Origin: Pseudomonas sp. WS 5079
Lineage (GTDB): Bacteria; Pseudomonadota; Gammaproteobacteria; Pseudomonadales; Pseudomonadaceae
Length of the DNA: 64,000 nt
Assembly: GCF_012985465.1 (NCBI RefSeq)
Contig: NZ_JAAQWN010000008.1
Location: 62,001-126,000, forward strand
Reading direction: 5' to 3'
The translations under genes were made by a program, and so were the position numbers. Shown piece after piece: positions 1-8,883 of the stretch (within the stretch, counting starts at the first letter, position 1; every line of letters begins with the position of its first letter). Under the pieces are notes generated by a model, which did no database searches, was not told where the DNA came from, and was given only the letters and a program-made list of their open reading frames with translations.

Positions 1-443
1 CCTACCCCAAGAGCAAGGTGCTGATCCTTTCGATGCACACCGACCCGCAATTGATCATGCGGGCCCTGGAGGCCGGTGCCCACGGCTACCTGCTCAAGGA
101 CACCACCGCCAATGAGCTGGAACACGCGCTGCTGGCACTGCGCAACAACGAGCGCTACCTGAGCCCGGCGATCGCCCACACGGTGATCAACCAGGCCTTG
201 ATCCACAGCCAGTCCCACCCGGCACCTCCTACACAGCGCCACAACCTGACGGCACGCCAGCTGGAAATCCTGCGCCTGATCGTGCGCGGCAAGTCCACCC
301 GGGAAATCGCCCACGGCCTGGGCCTGAGTATCAAGACCGTGGAAGCCCACCGCTCGCAGATCATGAAGCGCTTGCAGATTTTCGATGTGGCCGGCCTGGT
401 GCTGTTTGCCGTGCGCGAACAAATCATCAGCCTGGACGATTAG
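1..443 (+). CDS. LuxR/NarL-family response regulator, 5' end outside window
   Basis: This is the C-terminal two thirds of a two-component response regulator. The reading frame is open from the window edge (codons start at base 3), so the phosphoacceptor end of the receiver domain lies upstream of the window. Visible parts are the end of the receiver domain (the GAHGYLLKD switch-lysine region) and a C-terminal LuxR/GerE helix-turn-helix (LTARQLEILRLI, then STREIAHGLGLSIKTVEAH). Such proteins bind promoter DNA after phosphorylation by a sensor kinase; the partner is not visible here. Its last 17 bases overlap the 3' end of the convergent lipid-kinase gene. Family call is firm; target genes are unknown. 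Confidence 0.9.
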   Translation, partial: YPKSKVLILSMHTDPQLIMRALEAGAHGYLLKDTTANELEHALLALRNNERYLSPAIAHTVINQALIHSQSHPAPPTQRHNLTARQLEILRLIVRGKSTREIAHGLGLSIKTVEAHRSQIMKRLQIFDVAGLVLFAVREQIISLDD

Positions 444-1329
444 CCAGCAACGGCGAATCCACCGGCAAGTGCACCTGCAAGGCCTTGGGCAAGGCGCAAA
501 AACGCAGGTCATCGCCTTTGAGCGGCTCGCCATCGAGGTTGATGTCCAACCCTTCGGCCACCTTGATCTCCACCCACGGCAGGCGTGCCCGTACGAACAG
601 GTTGTCCAGGCCCCAGCCGTCGGTCATCAGGCTGCGCAAGGTGCCGACCACTTCCTGGGGCGCGGGCAGGATGCTGATATCCAGCAGGCCATCATCGGCC
701 AGGGCGCCCGGGCACAGCTCATGCCCGCCCCCGGCCTGGCGACCGTTGCCGATGCCCAGGGCCAGCAACTCGCCGCGCCAATGGAAGTCCGGGCCCACCA
801 GTTCCCCATAGGCGGCCCGCAGCTCGCTGAAACGCGACAGGCCGGTGAACAGATAGGCCGCGCCACCCAATACCTTTTTCAGGTCTTCGGAGGTGTTGGC
901 GGTAACCTGGCTGCCAAAGCCGCCGGTGGCCATATTGAGGAACACCTGCCCGCCCACCTCCCCCAGGTCGATGGCTTGCGGCGCCACGTCCAGCAGCTCC
1001 AGCGCCAGGCGCGGCTCCAGCGGCACCCCGGCCGCCCGGGCGAAGTCATTGGCGGTGCCCAGGGGCATCAGCACCAGGCTGGCGTCAGTCTTGGCGCGTG
1101 CCATGGCCTCGGCCACGTCGCGCAAGGTGCCGTCGCCGCCGCCCGCGATCAGGCGTGTGTAGCCGGCATCCAGGGCTTCACCTACCAGGCGCTGGGCATC
1201 GCCGCCCTCCCAGGTGACACGCACCGCCAGCTCCCACCCCTGCTCGCGCTTGCCTTGCACTGCCGCCCGCACGTCTTCGTTGAGGGCTTGCTTGCCGTGC
1301 AGAATCAACAGTGCCTTGGGTTTGCTCAT
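427..1329 (-). CDS. yegS: YegS-like lipid kinase (diacylglycerol kinase catalytic domain)
   Basis: A 300-residue protein of the DAGK catalytic family. The nucleotide-binding GGGDGT motif is at about residues 63-68, followed by PLGTANDFA at about 89-97, which is the diagnostic pair for YegS/DgkB-type lipid kinases. Length matches E. coli YegS (about 300 residues). The enzyme is expected to phosphorylate a membrane lipid such as phosphatidylglycerol or diacylglycerol in the cytoplasm, though the physiological substrate of the family is uncertain. The ATG start is preceded by a GGAG a few bases upstream. The gene is convergent with, and overlaps by 17 bases, the upstream response-regulator gene. 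Confidence 0.9.
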   Translation of the reverse strand: MSKPKALLILHGKQALNEDVRAAVQGKREQGWELAVRVTWEGGDAQRLVGEALDAGYTRLIAGGGDGTLRDVAEAMARAKTDASLVLMPLGTANDFARAAGVPLEPRLALELLDVAPQAIDLGEVGGQVFLNMATGGFGSQVTANTSEDLKKVLGGAAYLFTGLSRFSELRAAYGELVGPDFHWRGELLALGIGNGRQAGGGHELCPGALADDGLLDISILPAPQEVVGTLRSLMTDGWGLDNLFVRARLPWVEIKVAEGLDINLDGEPLKGDDLRFCALPKALQVHLPVDSPLLANRPG

Positions 1330-1416
1330 GGGGTGAAGCTCCTATCTTTGGAGGGGACCTGAGGGATGTTGACCTTCAGCAGTCAGAAAAAAGCCATTGG
1401 GCTGTAAATTAATTCT

Positions 1417-2643
1417 TCAGCCCAACACTTCACTCAGGGGAATGAAATTCACCCGGTCACCGATGGCCAAGGTGCTGCCCTCCCGTACTTCCACCAAACC
1501 CTCGGCCCAGGCGGCGCTGCGCAATACACCAGAACTCTGGTTCTGGTAGATCACCGCCCGCCCTTGCTCCAGGCGCCCGCGCAGGTATTCGCGACGGTTG
1601 CCCGGCTTGGCCCAGACGAACCCTACCGGCACCTCGAAACGCAGGGGCTGCACCACCTCGACCCCCTGGCGGCGCAACAGGTATGGCCGTGCCAACAGGG
1701 CGAACGTGACCAGGGTGGACGCCGGGTTCCCCGGCAGACCGATCACCGGCACGCCGCGAAAGTGGCCGAAAGTCAGCGGTTTGCCAGGCTTGATCGCCAG
1801 CTTCCACAAGGCCAGTTCGCCCTCCTCGCGCAGTGCGATACCGAGGAAATCCGCCTCTCCCACCGAGACCCCGCCGGTGGACAAAATCAGGTCCACCGAA
1901 CCCAGTGCGCCGAGGCGGGTACGGGTCAGTTCCAGGTCATCGGGCAGGATACCCGCGTCGATCACCTCGCAACCCAGGCGTTGCAACCAGCTGCACAACA
2001 CCCGCCGGTTACTGTTGTAGATCTGCCCCGGCCCCAACGGCAGGCCGGGCTCGATCAATTCATCGCCCGTCGACAGCACCGCCACACGCACGCGCCGCAC
2101 CACCGCCAGGCGGTCGCGCCCCAGGGAGGCCGCCAGGCCCAGTTCAATCGGGCCGAGCCGCGTACCCGCCGTCAGGACTTCTTCGCCGACCGTAGTCTCC
2201 TGGCCCTTGGGCCGGATGTTTTGCCCTACGTGCAGCGCCTGGGTGAAGCGCACGCGCTGGTCGGCTTGCACCTCGGCGTTTTCCTGCATTTCTACGCAGT
2301 CGGCGCCTTGCGGGACCGGGGCGCCGGTGAAGATCCGCGCGCAGGTCCCCGCCGCCAGGGGCTCCGGGGCTTGCCCGGCGAAAATACGCTGGCTCACCGG
2401 CAGCGGCTCACCCGTCCAATCGGCAGTGCGCAAGGCGTAGCCGTCCATCGCACTGTTGGGCCAGGGCGGCAGGTCAAGGGTGGAGACCAGCGCCTCGGCC
2501 AATACGCGCCCGTCGCACTCAGCCAATGGCAGGTATTGCTGCTCACGGATTGGCGCGGCCTCGGCCATGTTCAACAAGCGCTCAAGTGCTTCTTCTACCG
2601 GCATCAACGCGCCGGTCTTGCCCGGCTTATCCACGGGATTCAC
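1417..2643 (-). CDS. moeA: Molybdopterin molybdenumtransferase MoeA
   Basis: MoeA inserts molybdate into adenylylated molybdopterin in the last steps of molybdenum-cofactor synthesis. Visible family motifs are NSAMDGYAL near the N terminus, STGDEL, GGVSVG, and GLPGNPAS towards the C-terminal domain. Length is about 395-408 residues, as expected. The start is uncertain: a GTG at 2643 overlaps the end of moaB, while an ATG at 2604 would give the first residues MPVEEAL directly before the conserved region. Neither has a strong ribosome-binding site. A still longer open frame extends upstream through moaB, but that part is antisense-like low-complexity and not MoeA. Probably translationally coupled to moaB. 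Confidence 0.93.
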   Translation of the reverse strand: MNPVDKPGKTGALMPVEEALERLLNMAEAAPIREQQYLPLAECDGRVLAEALVSTLDLPPWPNSAMDGYALRTADWTGEPLPVSQRIFAGQAPEPLAAGTCARIFTGAPVPQGADCVEMQENAEVQADQRVRFTQALHVGQNIRPKGQETTVGEEVLTAGTRLGPIELGLAASLGRDRLAVVRRVRVAVLSTGDELIEPGLPLGPGQIYNSNRRVLCSWLQRLGCEVIDAGILPDDLELTRTRLGALGSVDLILSTGGVSVGEADFLGIALREEGELALWKLAIKPGKPLTFGHFRGVPVIGLPGNPASTLVTFALLARPYLLRRQGVEVVQPLRFEVPVGFVWAKPGNRREYLRGRLEQGRAVIYQNQSSGVLRSAAWAEGLVEVREGSTLAIGDRVNFIPLSEVLG

Positions 2644-3166
2644 ACGGTTCGGCCAGCTTGAGGTGCGGCACAAAATTGCACGGGCGATGGCGGGCATCCA
2701 GTTGTTCGGCGAGAATCCCGTCCCAACCGGTACGCACCGCGTTGGTGGAGCCCGGCAGGCAGCACACCAGGGTGCCATTGGCCAGGCCGGCCAGGGCGCG
2801 GGACTGCACGGTGGAGGTGCCGATATCGGCCACCGAGATCTGCCGGAACAGCTCGCCAAACCCATCCACCTGCTTGTCCAGCAGGCAACTGACAGCTTCC
2901 GGGGTGCTGTCGCGGCCGGTAAAGCCGGTACCGCCGGTGATCAACACCACTTGCACCACGTCCTCGGCGATCCAGTGCGCCACTTGCGCACGGATTTTGT
3001 AGAGGTCATCTTTGAGCAGTACCCGCTCGGCCAGGCGGTGGCCGGCCGCGAGCAGGCGGTCAACGAAGACTTGCCCGGAGGTATCGGTTTCCAGGGTGCG
3101 GGTATCGCTGACGGTCAGTACAGCGATGTTAAGAGGTACGAAAGGCGCATCAGCCTTGGCTTTCAT
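2627..3166 (-). CDS. moaB: Molybdenum cofactor biosynthesis protein B
   Basis: A 179-residue MoaB/MogA-fold protein. The characteristic molybdopterin-binding TGGTGFTGRD loop lies in the middle, and the N-terminal AVLTVSDTRT strand is typical. MoaB/MogA proteins adenylylate molybdopterin before MoeA-dependent metal insertion. The gene is first in a two-gene unit with moeA, and its end overlaps the likely GTG start of moeA. It is divergent from mobA, with 76 bases between starts, so the whole block is a compact cofactor locus. Confidence 0.95.
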   Translation of the reverse strand: MKAKADAPFVPLNIAVLTVSDTRTLETDTSGQVFVDRLLAAGHRLAERVLLKDDLYKIRAQVAHWIAEDVVQVVLITGGTGFTGRDSTPEAVSCLLDKQVDGFGELFRQISVADIGTSTVQSRALAGLANGTLVCCLPGSTNAVRTGWDGILAEQLDARHRPCNFVPHLKLAEPCESRG

Positions 3167-3242
3167 GGCTCGGTCCGGTTGTCTAAGAAACAGCCCGATG
3201 TTATATCACAGGCCCCTATTTCACTGCCTGCGCGGAGCCGTC

Positions 3243-3845
3243 ATGCCATTCAATTCTTCGCCCCTGCCCTGCTCGATCCTGTTGCTGGCCGGCGGTCGCG
3301 GCCAGCGCATGGGCGGCCTGGACAAGGGCCTGCTCGACTGGCACGGGCAACCGCTGATTGCTCACCTGCACCAGTTGGTGCGGCCGTTGACCGATGACTT
3401 GATCATCTCCTGCAACCGCAACCAGGTGCAGTACGCCGCCTATGCCGACCAGTTGGTAAGCGACGACAGTCCGGACTTCCCGGGCCCCTTGGCCGGTATC
3501 CGCGCCGGGCTGACCGCCGCGCGCCATGAACATCTATTGATCTTGCCCTGTGATGTGCCGCACATCGATGGGCAGTTGCTGGCAGACCTGCTCGACACCG
3601 CACGGCAACACCCACAGGTGCCGGTGATGATCCGCCATGGCGAGTTCTGGGAGCCTTTGCTCTGCGTCATACCGACGCGCCTGCGCGGTGATGTGGAGCG
3701 CGCCTGGCAGGCTGCAGAGCGCAGCCCGCGCCAGATCCTGCTGAAACTGGGGGCAAAGGCGCTCGAATGCGCCGAAAACGATCCGCGCCTGGCCAACCTC
3801 AATACACCAGAGTTGTTGCACCCACGCCCCGGCGTGTCAGAATGA
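3243..3845 (+). CDS. mobA: Molybdenum cofactor guanylyltransferase MobA
   Basis: A 200-residue nucleotidyltransferase that attaches GMP to molybdopterin to form the bis-MGD cofactor. The N-terminal signature LAGGRGQRMGG, followed by DKGL, is the GTP-binding loop of MobA, and LPCDVPHID is the metal-binding aspartate region. The ATG at 3243 was chosen because it places the signature about 13 residues from the N terminus; the open frame further upstream has no family similarity. It is transcribed divergently from moaB-moeA. Confidence 0.94.
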   Translation: MPFNSSPLPCSILLLAGGRGQRMGGLDKGLLDWHGQPLIAHLHQLVRPLTDDLIISCNRNQVQYAAYADQLVSDDSPDFPGPLAGIRAGLTAARHEHLLILPCDVPHIDGQLLADLLDTARQHPQVPVMIRHGEFWEPLLCVIPTRLRGDVERAWQAAERSPRQILLKLGAKALECAENDPRLANLNTPELLHPRPGVSE

Positions 3846-3926
3846 GTGCTAGAACAAGGAACTTTGCCGACGTTGCACACGTCACAAGGTCAGAACTCAA
3901 CACAGCATTACTCTCGGAGAAGACTC

Positions 3927-4148
3927 ATGACTCAACGGACCATCGCCGCTCTCATGCTTGCACTGGGCCTTGCCACCCTCGCCGGTTGCGCCTCGCCAAC
4001 AGTGATCACCCTGAATGACGGTCGCGAAATCCAGGCTGTCGACACCCCTAAATTCGATCAGGATTCGGGCTTCTACGAATTCGAACAACTGGATGGCAAG
4101 CGTACCCGCATCAACAAGGATCAGGTTCGCACCGTTAAAGACCTGTAA
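3927..4148 (+). CDS. YgdI/YgdR-type small lipoprotein (DUF903)
   Basis: A 73-residue lipoprotein precursor. A hydrophobic signal segment ends in the lipobox LAGC, so Cys21 would be lipidated. The mature part (VITLNDGREIQAVDTPKF, then the YEFEQLDGK stretch) matches the small SH3-like DUF903 family including E. coli YgdI and YgdR. The ATG at 3927 has a GGAGA ribosome-binding site. It follows mobA by 81 bases and is ended by a strong hairpin. Its function in the envelope is unknown. Confidence 0.88.
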   Translation: MTQRTIAALMLALGLATLAGCASPTVITLNDGREIQAVDTPKFDQDSGFYEFEQLDGKRTRINKDQVRTVKDL

Positions 4149-4155
4149 GTCTTAA

Positions 4156-4205
4156 CGCCAGATACAACAAAGCCCGCTTTTGAGCGGGCTTTGTTGTATC
4201 TGGCG
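4156..4205. terminator. Bidirectional rho-independent terminator
   Basis: A perfect inverted repeat with 23-base arms and a 4-base loop lies between two convergent genes. The inner part is a GC stem (AGCCCGC/GCGGGCT) flanked by A- and T-rich bases, as expected for a terminator working on both strands. Confidence 0.88.
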
Positions 4206-4216
4206 CGTGGGAAATA

Positions 4217-5107
4217 TCACCAGTCCAGCACGATTCTGCTGCTGAAACTGCGCTGCTCGCCGGTTACCGGGTCGATAAACCGTACACCCTGGGCCAGCAA
4301 CTTGAGCGGGTTGGCGTAGTCATCCACGGCATCCTTGATGACCTCGGGATAAAACGGGTCGTTGCAGATGCTCGCGCCCAGCGCCGTCATATGTACGCGC
4401 AGTTGATGCTTCTTGCCGGTCACCGGAAACAGGCCATAGCGCCACAGGTCGCCGTTTTTTTCGCGCACCTGCACCGCCGTTTCCGTGTTGCTTGCACCGG
4501 GCCCTTCCTGCATGCGGAAGAACGGTTCGCCCTCCACCAGGCGACTCTTGTGCACCAGCGGGAATGTCAGCGCAGGCAAGGCAGGGGCAATGGCTTCGTA
4601 GATTTTATCGATCTGGCGGGTGGGGAACAGTTGCTGATACGCCGAGCGGCTTTGCGGGTTGGCCGAGAACAACACCAGCCCTGCGGTATGGCGATCAATG
4701 CGATGCAGCGGCACCAGCGACGGGTTATCCAGGCGGCGGATCAGGCGGCGCAGTAAAGTCTGCTCGACATATTCGCCGGCGGGCGTCACTGGCAGGAAGT
4801 GCGGCTTGTCGACCACCACCAGATGCTCATCGGCGTACAGGATGGTTTCCTGCACCGGGATCGGCTTTTCATCCGGCACTTCGCGAAAGTAGTGGATGCG
4901 CAAGCCTTCCTTGTAGGCCAGGTCCACGCCGATGGGCTGGCCGTTGCCATCCAGCACCCGGCCACGGGCGATGCGGTCCAGCCACTGCTCGCGGCCGATG
5001 GCGCGAAAATGCTCGCACAGGCAATCGAGTACCGTCACCCAGGGGCCAGGCGGCAGGTACAAGGTACTGGCTTGGTTCTGGGCAGCGGAAAAACCGGTAT
5101 CGGACAT
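4217..5107 (-). CDS. RluA-family pseudouridine synthase
   Basis: A protein of about 296 residues that isomerises uridine to pseudouridine in RNA. The catalytic aspartate is in HRIDRHTAGLVLF, the canonical RluA/RluC/RluD active-site motif, and the C-terminal KKHQLRVHM element is also family-typical. There is an N-terminal region with a weak S4-like character (GRVLDGNGQPI). The ATG at 5107 is preferred over an upstream TTG. The target could be rRNA or tRNA; the sequence alone does not tell which. The gene is convergent with the small lipoprotein gene across a shared terminator. Confidence 0.9.
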   Translation of the reverse strand: MSDTGFSAAQNQASTLYLPPGPWVTVLDCLCEHFRAIGREQWLDRIARGRVLDGNGQPIGVDLAYKEGLRIHYFREVPDEKPIPVQETILYADEHLVVVDKPHFLPVTPAGEYVEQTLLRRLIRRLDNPSLVPLHRIDRHTAGLVLFSANPQSRSAYQQLFPTRQIDKIYEAIAPALPALTFPLVHKSRLVEGEPFFRMQEGPGASNTETAVQVREKNGDLWRYGLFPVTGKKHQLRVHMTALGASICNDPFYPEVIKDAVDDYANPLKLLAQGVRFIDPVTGEQRSFSSRIVLDW

Positions 5108-5155
5108 GCGTACGCTCAAGGCCTGGAAACAAAGGGGGCATTATCCCCCAGAAGC

Positions 5156-5491
5156 TCAAGCCCTGACCAATTCGGCCCGCAACACCGGCGAAGCACTGGC
5201 AGCCTCGGTGAATTCCTTGAGCCAGCGCAGCACGTCCACCGCCTCCCAGCGGCCAGGGTCGTACAAGGCGTACAGCAAGCCCTGGTATCCCACCACGTCC
5301 AGTTGCTTGTGATAACCGGCGCGCTGGAACAATGCTTCGATTTCGGCAAAGCAGGTATTGAAATGCACTTTGTTGAACGGCGTCTTGCCTTCCGTGACCA
5401 GGCCATCGAGCCGCAGCTCATTCACAGCATCGCGCACGACGTCGACGGACATGCGGTTGACGCTGCTTTTCAGTTGTTCGACATTCACCAC
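5156..5491 (-). CDS. Conserved hypothetical protein, 111 residues
   Basis: A small cytoplasmic protein with no membrane segment or signal peptide. I do not recognise a named family. It looks mostly alpha-helical, with a long amphipathic C-terminal half containing the aromatic-rich GYQGLLYALYDPGRWEAVDVLRW. The start is a GTG with an AGAGGGAA Shine-Dalgarno stretch about six bases before it. It lies 48 bases upstream of the pseudouridine synthase gene on the same strand and may be cotranscribed with it. Confidence 0.75.
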   Translation of the reverse strand: MVNVEQLKSSVNRMSVDVVRDAVNELRLDGLVTEGKTPFNKVHFNTCFAEIEALFQRAGYHKQLDVVGYQGLLYALYDPGRWEAVDVLRWLKEFTEAASASPVLRAELVRA

Positions 5492-5566
5492 GGGCGTTCC
5501 CTCTCACTCAATCGCTGTACAAACATACAGTAACCGAATAATCAGCAACCTGCCATGGGGATGGCG

Positions 5567-5803
5567 CTAGATTAGAAAGGCGACCACCTGTTCAGTGTCG
5601 AACGGCCAACCCAGTTCCGCCCCGGTATCCACCCGGCGCAGCACCGGAATACTTAGGCCGTAGGCTTCGAACAGCGCTTCGGAATCAGCGATATCCACCA
5701 ACTCGACCAACAGCCCATGTTCGACCAACGGCATGATTTCATCTTCGGCAAGCTCACACAGATGGCAGCCCAGGGTGCCGAACAACTGGCATTCAGGAGG
5801 CAT
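5567..5803 (-). CDS. Glutaredoxin-like protein (DUF836 family)
   Basis: A 78-residue thioredoxin-fold protein. The redox motif CHLC sits about 12 residues from the N terminus (GTLGCHLCELAE), and SIPVLRR carries the conserved cis-proline. These are features of the DUF836 glutaredoxin-like group. The ATG at 5803 is preferred over an upstream start because it brings the motif close to the N terminus, as in relatives. It probably acts as a cytoplasmic dithiol reductant, but no partner is visible. Confidence 0.85.
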   Translation of the reverse strand: MPPECQLFGTLGCHLCELAEDEIMPLVEHGLLVELVDIADSEALFEAYGLSIPVLRRVDTGAELGWPFDTEQVVAFLI

Positions 5804-5951
5804 GATGTACAGACCCGATAAGAAACAGGTCCTCATTCTAGGCCGCGGGAAAAACCTCGTCGAGTCATGCCAAAGACCTGATCCAGATCACCATGGCCTA
5901 TAACTGATTCAGCGATTCTCGCGGCTTTTTTCCTGCAACACCCCGACGGAG

Positions 5952-7688
5952 ATGTCTGTGTTTGCCAACCTGCTGATCATTCTTGCCTCATCCCTGGTCG
6001 TCATTGCACTGTTCCGCCGGCTGCAACTGCCGCCGGTGCTCGGCTACCTGTGCGTGGGCCTGGCCGTCGGGCCAACCGCCCTGGACTGGGTCAATGACAG
6101 CGAAGACCTGCCAGACCTCGCCGAACTGGGCGTGGTGTTCCTGCTGTTTTCCCTGGGCCTGGAGTTTTCCCTGTCCAAGATGCTCAGCCTGCGCCGGGTG
6201 GTGTTTGGCCTCGGCAGCCTGCAAGTGTTGTGCTGCGCCGTGGTGCTGGGCGCCTTGCTGCTGTTGATGGGCATGTCGCCGGTGGCCGCATTGCTGCTGG
6301 GGGCAGGGCTCGCGCTGTCATCCACCGCGATTGTGAGCAAGGAGCTGACCAGCCTGGGGGAGATTTTCAGTAGCCATGGGCAAAACGCAATAGGCGTGCT
6401 GTTGTTCCAGGACGTGGTCGCGGTGCTGTTGCTGACCCTGGTGCCGGTGTTCGCCGGCAGCAGCGAGCAGGCCTGGTATTGGGCTCTGCCGCTGACCCTG
6501 GGCAAGACCGTGGTGCTGTTCCTCGGCCTGCTGCTTGCAAGCCGTTGGCTGCTGCCGCGCCTGTTCCACGAAGTGGCCGCCTCGCATTCGGCGGAGCTGT
6601 TCGTACTGCTGGCCCTGGTGATCGTGCTACTCACGGCCTGGCTCACGCACCTGCTGGGCCTGTCGCCAGCCCTCGGCGCGTTCCTGGCGGGCATGCTGCT
6701 GGGGGAAAGCCATTACCGGCACCAGATCGAAGCGGATATCCGACCGTTTCGCGACATTCTCCTGGGGCTGTTCTTTGTCAGTATCGGCATGCTGATCGAC
6801 TTGCAGCTGTTCATCAGCCACAGCCTGCAGATCCTCGGGCTGACCCTGGCGCTGATGTTGATCAAGGGCTGCATCGTCGCCGCGCTGGTCAAGCTGCGCG
6901 GCAGCGACAGCGAAACCGCCTGGCGCAGTGGCCTGGCGCTGGCCCAGGGCGGCGAGTTCTGCTTTGCGCTGATGGCGCAGATGCAATTGAGCAATATGCT
7001 GCCCGGCGAAATCAGCAGCCTGCTACTGGCAGCGACGTTCTGCTCCATGCTGCTCACGCCCTTGCTGCTGCGGGCCGCGCCCGCGATCGCGCTGCGCCTG
7101 CATCGCAAACCCAACCAGCAAGTGCAACTGGAGGCCATCACCGCGCTCAATGCTGAGCTACGCGGGCATGTGGTGATCTGCGGCTATGGCCGGGTCGGTC
7201 AATCCATCGGGCGCTTCCTGCGCCGTGAACAACAAGCGTTCATTGCCCTGGACGATGACCCCGAGCGCGTGCAGGAAGCCGCCACCGAGGACAGCAGCGT
7301 GCATTATGGTGATTGCCGGCGCGGTGCCCTGCTCAGCGCCGTCGGCCTGGAGCGCGCGCGCCTGGTGGTGATTGCCGTGGACAATAGCGACGTGGCCCTG
7401 GCGGTGCTCAAGGAAGCACGGCGGATCAACCATAAAGTGCCGATCCTGGTGCGCACCCGCGACGACAGCCAGCTGACTGAACTGAAAGCCGCCGGGGCCA
7501 GTGAAGTGGTGCCCGAGCTACTGGAGTCAAGCCTGATGCTCGCCTCGCACGCGATGATCATGCTCGGCCTGCCCGACCAGCAGGTGCGCGACCGGGTCGA
7601 CGAAGTGCGGCGCAACCGCTACCGCTTGCTCCACGGCTTCTACCAGCACACCGACGACAACCGTGCAGCCCCGATCAATCCTGACTGA
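5952..7688 (+). CDS. KefC/YbaL-type cation:proton antiporter with TrkA-N domain
   Basis: A 578-residue CPA2-family transporter. About twelve hydrophobic segments occupy residues 1-375, including the conserved EFSLSKML and ALSSTAIVSKEL regions. They are followed by a cytoplasmic TrkA-N (RCK) domain beginning with HVVICGYGRVGQSIG, a Rossmann nucleotide-binding loop. This architecture is that of glutathione-gated potassium efflux proteins KefB/KefC and of YbaL. The ion and gating ligand cannot be set from sequence. It is convergent with the ammonium transporter and overlaps its 3' end by 14 bases. Confidence 0.92.
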   Translation: MSVFANLLIILASSLVVIALFRRLQLPPVLGYLCVGLAVGPTALDWVNDSEDLPDLAELGVVFLLFSLGLEFSLSKMLSLRRVVFGLGSLQVLCCAVVLGALLLLMGMSPVAALLLGAGLALSSTAIVSKELTSLGEIFSSHGQNAIGVLLFQDVVAVLLLTLVPVFAGSSEQAWYWALPLTLGKTVVLFLGLLLASRWLLPRLFHEVAASHSAELFVLLALVIVLLTAWLTHLLGLSPALGAFLAGMLLGESHYRHQIEADIRPFRDILLGLFFVSIGMLIDLQLFISHSLQILGLTLALMLIKGCIVAALVKLRGSDSETAWRSGLALAQGGEFCFALMAQMQLSNMLPGEISSLLLAATFCSMLLTPLLLRAAPAIALRLHRKPNQQVQLEAITALNAELRGHVVICGYGRVGQSIGRFLRREQQAFIALDDDPERVQEAATEDSSVHYGDCRRGALLSAVGLERARLVVIAVDNSDVALAVLKEARRINHKVPILVRTRDDSQLTELKAAGASEVVPELLESSLMLASHAMIMLGLPDQQVRDRVDEVRRNRYRLLHGFYQHTDDNRAAPINPD

Positions 7689-8883
7689 CGGCGCCAATCT
7701 TATGGATCGACAAGTCCGCGCCGTAGTACTCCTCTTCCTGGCTCAAGCGCAGGCCGCAGATACGCTTGAGCACGCCGTACACCAGCAACCCGCCAGCCAG
7801 GGCCAACACCACTCCCAGGGCGGTGCCGATCAACTGGCTGATCAGGCTTACGCCGCCCAACCCACCCAAGGCGCTCTGGCCGAAAATCCCGCAGGCAATC
7901 CCGCCCCACACGCCACACAGGCCATGCAGCGGCCAGACACCCAGCACATCATCGATCTTCCACCGGTCCTGGGCCGCGATAAAGCACCAGACGAACAAGC
8001 CGCCAGCCACCACACCGGTAACCAGCGCGCCCACCGGATGCATCAGGTCGGAGCCCGCGCAGATCGCCACCAGCCCGGCCAACGGGCCGTTGTGCAGGAA
8101 GCCTGGGTCATTTCGCCCGATCACCAGTGCCGCCACGGTGCCGCCCACCATGGCCATCAGCGAATTGACCGCCACCAACCCGCTCACCCCGGACAAGGTC
8201 TGCGCGCTCATGACGTTGAAACCGAACCAGCCGACGATCAATATCCACGAACCCAGCGCCAGGAACGGGATGCTCGAAGGCGCGAACGCCACCAGGCGCC
8301 CATCGCGATAGCGGCCCTGGCGTGGGCCCAGCAGCAACACCGCCGCCAGCGCCAGCCAACCACCCATGGCGTGCACCACCACGGAACCGGCAAAGTCGTG
8401 GAACGTCGCACCAAAGGTCGCCAGCAACCAGGCTTGCAGGCCGAAGTTGCCATTCCACACCATGCCCTCGAAAAACGGGTAGATGAACGCCACGATCAAC
8501 GCCGTGGCGCACAGCTGTGGAACAAAGCGCGCCCGCTCGGCAATCCCCCCGGAGATGATCGCCGGGATGGCCGCTGCGAAGGTCAGCAGGAAGAAGAACT
8601 TCACCAGGCCGTAGCCATGGTCGGCACTGAGCACCGCGGCCGGCTGCATAAAGCTGACCCCATAAGAGATCCAATAGCCTATAAAGAAATAGGCCAGGGT
8701 CGAGACCGCAAAGTCACTGAGGATTTTCGACAACGCGTTGACCTGGTTCTTCTGCCGTACCGTCCCGACTTCCAGGAACGCGAAGCCGGCATGCATCGCC
8801 AGGACCATCACCGCGCCGATCAGAATAAACAGCGTATTGGAGCTGTGGACCAAGGTGTCCACCGCGCTTTGCACATTTTCCAT
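7675..8883 (-). CDS. amt: Ammonium transporter (Amt/MEP/Rh family)
   Basis: A 402-residue membrane protein of the AmtB family that conducts ammonia/ammonium across the inner membrane. The pore residues are recognisable: the HDFAGSVVVHAMGG segment holds the structural Asp and first pore histidine, and PLHGLCGVWGG holds the second. About eleven membrane spans are present. The ATG at 8883 is chosen because the next 20 residues match the periplasmic N terminus of the family; an in-frame extension upstream is not conserved-looking. No glnK is adjacent, and I found no convincing sigma-54 promoter before it, so this may be a second, non-NtrC-controlled copy. Confidence 0.93.
   Translation of the reverse strand: MENVQSAVDTLVHSSNTLFILIGAVMVLAMHAGFAFLEVGTVRQKNQVNALSKILSDFAVSTLAYFFIGYWISYGVSFMQPAAVLSADHGYGLVKFFFLLTFAAAIPAIISGGIAERARFVPQLCATALIVAFIYPFFEGMVWNGNFGLQAWLLATFGATFHDFAGSVVVHAMGGWLALAAVLLLGPRQGRYRDGRLVAFAPSSIPFLALGSWILIVGWFGFNVMSAQTLSGVSGLVAVNSLMAMVGGTVAALVIGRNDPGFLHNGPLAGLVAICAGSDLMHPVGALVTGVVAGGLFVWCFIAAQDRWKIDDVLGVWPLHGLCGVWGGIACGIFGQSALGGLGGVSLISQLIGTALGVVLALAGGLLVYGVLKRICGLRLSQEEEYYGADLSIHKIGAVSQD

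Noticed and set aside
385..1362. Long plus-strand open frame of 325 codons opposite the lipid kinase
   Set aside because: It is a frame shadow of a high-GC gene: Gln/His/Ala-rich translation with no family motif, while the minus strand encodes a complete YegS-like kinase.
2605..2865. N-terminal extension of MoeA
   Set aside because: The extra residues run antiparallel in another frame through moaB, are Pro/Arg/Cys-rich and precede the conserved MoeA start.
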